A stretch of DNA of 10,312 bases, taken from positions 1-10,312 of the forward strand of contig CALVMF010000040.1 in assembly GCA_944342125.1 (NCBI GenBank), written 5' to 3'. Shown in pieces: positions 7,274 to 10,312 of this stretch (positions are counted from its first letter, which is position 1; each line of letters opens with the position of its first letter). The notes under the pieces are model-generated. The model made no database searches and was not told the DNA's origin. It was given only the letters and a program-made list of their open reading frames with translations. Made by a program: the position numbers and the translations under genes. This DNA is from an uncultured Bacilli bacterium. Its GTDB lineage: Bacteria; Bacillota_I; Bacilli_A; RFN20; CAG-826.

Positions 7274-8640
7274 TTCACCTCAAATCTAGTTAAATACTTT
7301 TTAGATTTTTTCATTTCATTAGTACCAAAAATCTTATTTAGCTCTTCGATAAATGGAGAGATGGCATTAGATACCTTTAAAGCATCTTTATTTTCTAATT
7401 TCCTTAAGATTTTTTTATAAACAAAATCATCAAAAGCTTCCATCTCTTCTCCACCACAAGCTATATAAATAGGAATATAATTTTTAAGCTGATTCATCAT
7501 ACGATTACCGAAAGTGATTTGGAAAAATTCAATCAATATTTTATTAAGTTTATTAGCCATTTCATCGATTTTGTCATAATTAGAATATGTATTTAATGCG
7601 AGTTTTGCGAGGTTTTCAAAATTTTCGTTGGATATTTTAATAGGACCCTGATCTATAGATTCAAACTCTTTTGCCTTTTTATTTAAGTTCATAATCATCG
7701 CTCTATCGTAGACTTTATCAGAAATTGAGAAGGTTGATTCATCATTATTTGCTGTTCCTAAAAAATAAACATTTCTCTTTATTTGCATACGACCATCAAT
7801 TAAAAGTTTAGGATCTTTAGGCCACGAGTCATTAGTAATTTCAATTGTTCTTTGTTCGATGTTTGGATATTCAAGAAGCGAAAGAAATTCAGCAAAATAA
7901 TATTCAATACGAGCAATATTAACTTCATCTAAAACGATGATAAAAATCTGATCAGAAAAATTCGAGCGATAAAGCTCTTTTAATAAAGGAGTTTCATTAA
8001 ACTTTTTAGTGAATTCATTATAATAGCCAAGTAAATCGCTTCTTTCTTTCCAAACTGGTTGAACAGCGATAACTGTTGTTGGATTACCGATAAATTCTTC
8101 AAAAGCTAAAGCGATTGAAGTTTTTCCAGTTCCTGACATACCTTGAAGAATCATCGTTTTACTTGTTAATAAACTTGCAATAAATGAGCGAATATCATCG
8201 ATTGCATAATATAGTTTTTTTCTTGAAGCGCAGAAATTTCTAAAAGCATTTGTAAAAGCTTCTAAAGAATTGACTTCATCGAAAGTGATATTTTTTACTA
8301 CTTCAGGCTCATTAACGTCTAATTCTAAAAGATCAGAAAATCTCTTTCTTTTTTGCTTTTTATCGAGTTTTTTACTCATTTTTGCGATTGTTACATCTTC
8401 AAGCTCAAACTTATAAAGGTTTCTTTTTCTAAATTTGATACCAAGATAATATAAAAATAAACCAATTGGTATAAGAACCATAAAGAATAAAGCGATAAAT
8501 AAGACTGGAGAAATATAAAGAGCATCTCCTCCAACTACGATAGAATAAGTTAAAAGGTAAGCTAAAAAGAAGATAATTAGGATGCCTTCAATTATCGATA
8601 AAGTGAAAATAGTTTTATTAATTTTCTTGTGCTTATCCAT
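7270..8640 (-). CDS. Membrane-anchored McrB-type AAA+ NTPase
   Basis: 456 residues. Residues about 9-32 and 43-66 are two membrane helices joined by a short loop. Basic residues on both sides (KHKK, RKRN) place the N-terminus and the ATPase in the cytosol. A charged region (about 70-125) leads to the AAA+ core: Walker A GMSGTGKT at 167-174, the family motif VWKERSDLLGYYN near 196-208, Walker B IIVLDE with D238 and E239 followed by ARIEYYFAEFLSLLE, sensor 1 in GTANND with N298, and a candidate arginine finger R313 in KVYDRA. A C-terminal helical lid has GNRMMNQLKNYIP. The DLLGYYN and EYYF motifs mark the McrB branch of AAA+ proteins rather than MoxR/RavA. The start overlaps the upstream stop by eight bases, and the gene lies directly after a DUF2357 protein, as McrB homologues often do. 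No target-binding domain precedes the motor; the membrane hairpin takes that place. Whether it uses ATP or GTP cannot be told. Confidence 0.92.
   Translation of the reverse strand: MDKHKKINKTIFTLSIIEGILIIFFLAYLLTYSIVVGGDALYISPVLFIALFFMVLIPIGLFLYYLGIKFRKRNLYKFELEDVTIAKMSKKLDKKQKRKRFSDLLELDVNEPEVVKNITFDEVNSLEAFTNAFRNFCASRKKLYYAIDDIRSFIASLLTSKTMILQGMSGTGKTSIALAFEEFIGNPTTVIAVQPVWKERSDLLGYYNEFTKKFNETPLLKELYRSNFSDQIFIIVLDEVNIARIEYYFAEFLSLLEYPNIEQRTIEITNDSWPKDPKLLIDGRMQIKRNVYFLGTANNDESTFSISDKVYDRAMIMNLNKKAKEFESIDQGPIKISNENFENLAKLALNTYSNYDKIDEMANKLNKILIEFFQITFGNRMMNQLKNYIPIYIACGGEEMEAFDDFVYKKILRKLENKDALKVSNAISPFIEELNKIFGTNEMKKSKKYLTRFEVK
7275..7280 (-). promoter_or_regulatory. Ribosome binding site AGGTGA deciding between two adjacent ATG starts
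   Basis: AGGTGA is one base from the ATG at 7273 and four bases from the ATG at 7270. The second spacing is more workable, and that ATG overlaps the upstream TGA stop by one base (TGATG), so 7270 is the better start. Confidence 0.65.
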
Positions 8641-10312
8641 CGTCTTCTTCGTCCTCGTCTAAATCATCTATATCAAAATCATTTAAATGCTCATCAAGCA
8701 TATTTTGAAGTCTAGCTTCTCTTTCTGCTTCAAGTCTTTTTTCTTCTAATCGACGATTCTTTTCTTCTAGTTTTAGTTTTTCTTTTAAGGCTTTTTCTTC
8801 TGCTTTTTGCTTTTCAATTTCAGCTTTTTGCATTTCTTTTTCGTTTTTCTTATTTGCTTTATCGCTTACTTTATCAATACGAGCTTGTTTAACTTCTGCA
8901 ATCGCTTGTTTCTTTCTTCTTTTAAGCATATCTTTTTTAACAAGCTTCCATTTACTTGCAAAATATTTATCAAAAGCATTCTTTTCCATTTCAAGTTGAT
9001 TAAAGTAATCTTCGCTTAAATCATCTAAATCAATCTTAGGATTTAAAAGGATTTGAAGACCTTTAACTCGACCATTAAGTTCACTAATTGCTTCGTTTAA
9101 TGAATTTATTTTATCGCTTGAAAGCTTCATTTCGTTTTTAAATGTGTTATCAAGTTCATTATATTTTTCGTTTAGTAATTTTACTTCACTTGCGTGCTCA
9201 CTATTAAGATTTAAAATCTCTTGACGGTGGTCTTGATTAATTTTAGCAATCTCAATGGCTTTCTCTTCGTTTAACTTTTTAATTTCGTTTTCATGTTCAA
9301 CTTTTAAAGAAGCAATTTCTTCTTGAAGCTTGATTCTTTCATGCTCCATATTGATGATATAGTTATAAATTAAACGATGATCAAGTTTTCCTTCTCCAAA
9401 CATTTCATGAATCTTTTTCATGCATGTTTCGAGTTCAATTATTCTTAGTTCTTCTTTTTCTTTATTAAATTCTTCTTCGTAAAGAGGATAAACATCTTTT
9501 GTTTCAGCATAAGATAAAAAAGCAATAAGAGTTGGAATAGCTGAAAAATAGTTTAAAAATTCATCCGAAAGAGTTTTTTTATGAGTTTCAATTGGATTAA
9601 CTTCATAGCCTGGTTTAGAGTAACTGCTCAAAAATTCATAAAGTGCTAAACATTTAGAAAAGTTAACATCGTTTTTTAAAACGTTAGTTCTTTGAATTGG
9701 AAGTCTGATTGAAGGCGCTTTTGAAACGATTTCAATTAAGCTAGTTCTCATAAGTTGATTAACAACTACTTCAATATTTCTAATTCGCTTGATTAAATCG
9801 AGATTTTTATCGTTTTCTTCTAAGTTTAAATCGCGATATCTTTCATCTTTTATTTCAATCGAATAAGAGATGTTATTTCGATAAAGATTAATTTTATCGC
9901 TTAATTGGGTATCGCTTTCAAAAAGCGATTTAGCTTCTTTTATGCGGTCAAAACGAATTTCAATAAAGCTTTTAAGCATCTTAAGAAGATAAACTAAAAA
10001 TTTATTTTCATAGACTGTATAATCGTCAAGTTTTTCAACAATTAAAAGTTTAGAAGGTTCAATTTCGTTATCTTCTTTAATCTTTCTTATATTTTGCGAG
10101 TTAGCTGCTAAATCAATAACGCTTTCACGACTTACTTTTTTAGCCTTTTCAATAGGAACAGTTTCAGCATTATTTCTAATAAACTTACGATTTTCATTGA
10201 TTGCTGCTGAAATATAAGGAAGATAAAATTCGATGGTTTCAACCCAAATAGGGTCAATAATGACATCGTTTGCCTTTCACTTTAACGAATATAGACTTTT
10301 TGCTAAGTTTTT
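8633..10312 (-). CDS. DUF2357 (McrC N-terminal-like) protein with long coiled coil; 5' end outside window, probable frameshift
   Basis: The longest ATG-started frame begins at 9979 (448 codons), but the same frame reads on upstream for 98 more residues to 10273 with clear family content: a DPIWVETIEFYLPYI helix, an ETVPIEKAKKVSRE segment and the DDYTVYENKFLVYLL motif typical of DUF2357/McrC-like proteins. The ATG at 9979 is therefore internal. Counting from it, about 1-125 complete the helical DUF2357 part. Residues about 207-312 are a heptad-rich coiled coil, 364-432 a second Lys/Glu/Ala-rich coil, and 434-448 a strongly acidic tail. No PD-(D/E)xK nuclease motif follows the YENKF region, unlike classical McrC. 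No ATG, GTG or TTG lies in frame between 9979 and the in-frame TGA at 10277-10279. Right of it the coding-like text continues in another frame. The likely role is cytosolic adaptor or activator of the adjacent McrB-like motor. Confidence 0.8.
10254..10312 (-). other. Probable one-base frameshift at a TTT run (10269-10271) in the DUF2357 gene
   Basis: On the minus strand one frame from the right edge reads KLSKKSIFVKVKGK, a good strand-turn-strand text, then meets a TGA at 10254-10256. The frame one base over reads ANDVIIDPIWVET and joins the rest of the gene, but has a TGA at 10277-10279. Removing one A from the AAA run at 10271-10269 joins them as SIFVKVKGNDVIIDPIW. This could be a sequencing or assembly error, a true mutation, or less likely programmed frameshifting. 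Confidence 0.55.

Noticed and set aside
7270..8640. MoxR/RavA-type ATPase
   Set aside because: The DLLGYYN and ARIEYYFAEFLSLLE motifs and the KVYDRA arginine-finger region match the McrB branch; no DUF58 or VWA protein accompanies it.
8807..9019. Phe-rich 70-codon plus-strand frame that looks like a membrane peptide
   Set aside because: Phe-rich text is the antisense of the Lys/Glu coiled coil (AAA and GAA codons); it is not a gene.
9977..9979. ATG as the start of the coiled-coil gene
   Set aside because: The same frame continues upstream through 98 residues with the conserved YENKF and VPIEKAKK motifs of DUF2357, so the ATG is internal.
10277..10279. TGA read as tryptophan (mycoplasma-type code)
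   Set aside because: Tryptophan is TGG throughout the other genes and no other in-frame TGA exists in thousands of codons; a frameshift explains the site better.
7270..10312. Ordinary McrBC or CoCoNuT type IV restriction system
   Set aside because: No nuclease motif or target-reading domain is visible in either protein, and the neighbours are exported transglutaminase proteins; the label would overreach, although an upstream nuclease cannot be excluded.

Overview
The window is AT-rich and carries four tightly packed genes, all on the minus strand, so transcription runs from the right edge to the left edge. There is no intergenic gap of any size: neighbouring genes overlap by 8, 1 (or 4) and 1 bases. 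No RNA gene, insertion sequence, CRISPR array, promoter or terminator was seen. Both ends of the operon lie outside the window. The base composition, the AGGTGA/GGAG ribosome binding sites, and the long Ig-like 'YDG' (MBG-type) surface proteins suggest a low-GC Gram-positive bacterium, perhaps an uncultured gut Bacilli/Erysipelotrichia-like lineage; this placement is inference. Tryptophan is encoded by TGG, and the roughly 3,300 codons read in the four genes contain no internal TGA except one at the far right, so the standard bacterial code is used.

In transcription order: (1) 8633-10312, a DUF2357 (McrC N-terminal-type) protein whose visible C-terminal half is a long coiled coil with an acidic tail and no recognisable nuclease. 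It runs off the right edge and appears to carry a one-base frameshift near 10270. (2) 7270-8640, a McrB-type AAA+ NTPase with an N-terminal two-helix membrane hairpin. (3) 4061-7273, an exported, membrane-anchored protein with Ig-like repeats and two transglutaminase-like domains, one with a C-H-E triad and one that has lost Cys and His. (4) 1-4061, a very large exported protein of at least 1,353 codons with five or more Ig-like repeats, a transglutaminase-like domain with an intact Cys-His-Asp triad, and two acidic Gly/Pro linkers. It runs off the left edge.

Taken together, the window looks like a membrane-spanning system. On the cytosolic side is a McrB-like motor tethered to the membrane, with a DUF2357/coiled-coil partner. 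On the outside are transglutaminase-fold proteins on Ig-like stalks. The layout resembles the familiar MoxR-DUF58-TgpA type of operon (AAA+ motor plus membrane transglutaminase), but the motor and adaptor belong to the McrB/McrC lineage known from type IV restriction. That combination, with no nuclease visible, is the most interesting thing here. The function is unknown; envelope protein crosslinking or processing, or an envelope-linked defence role, are both open.
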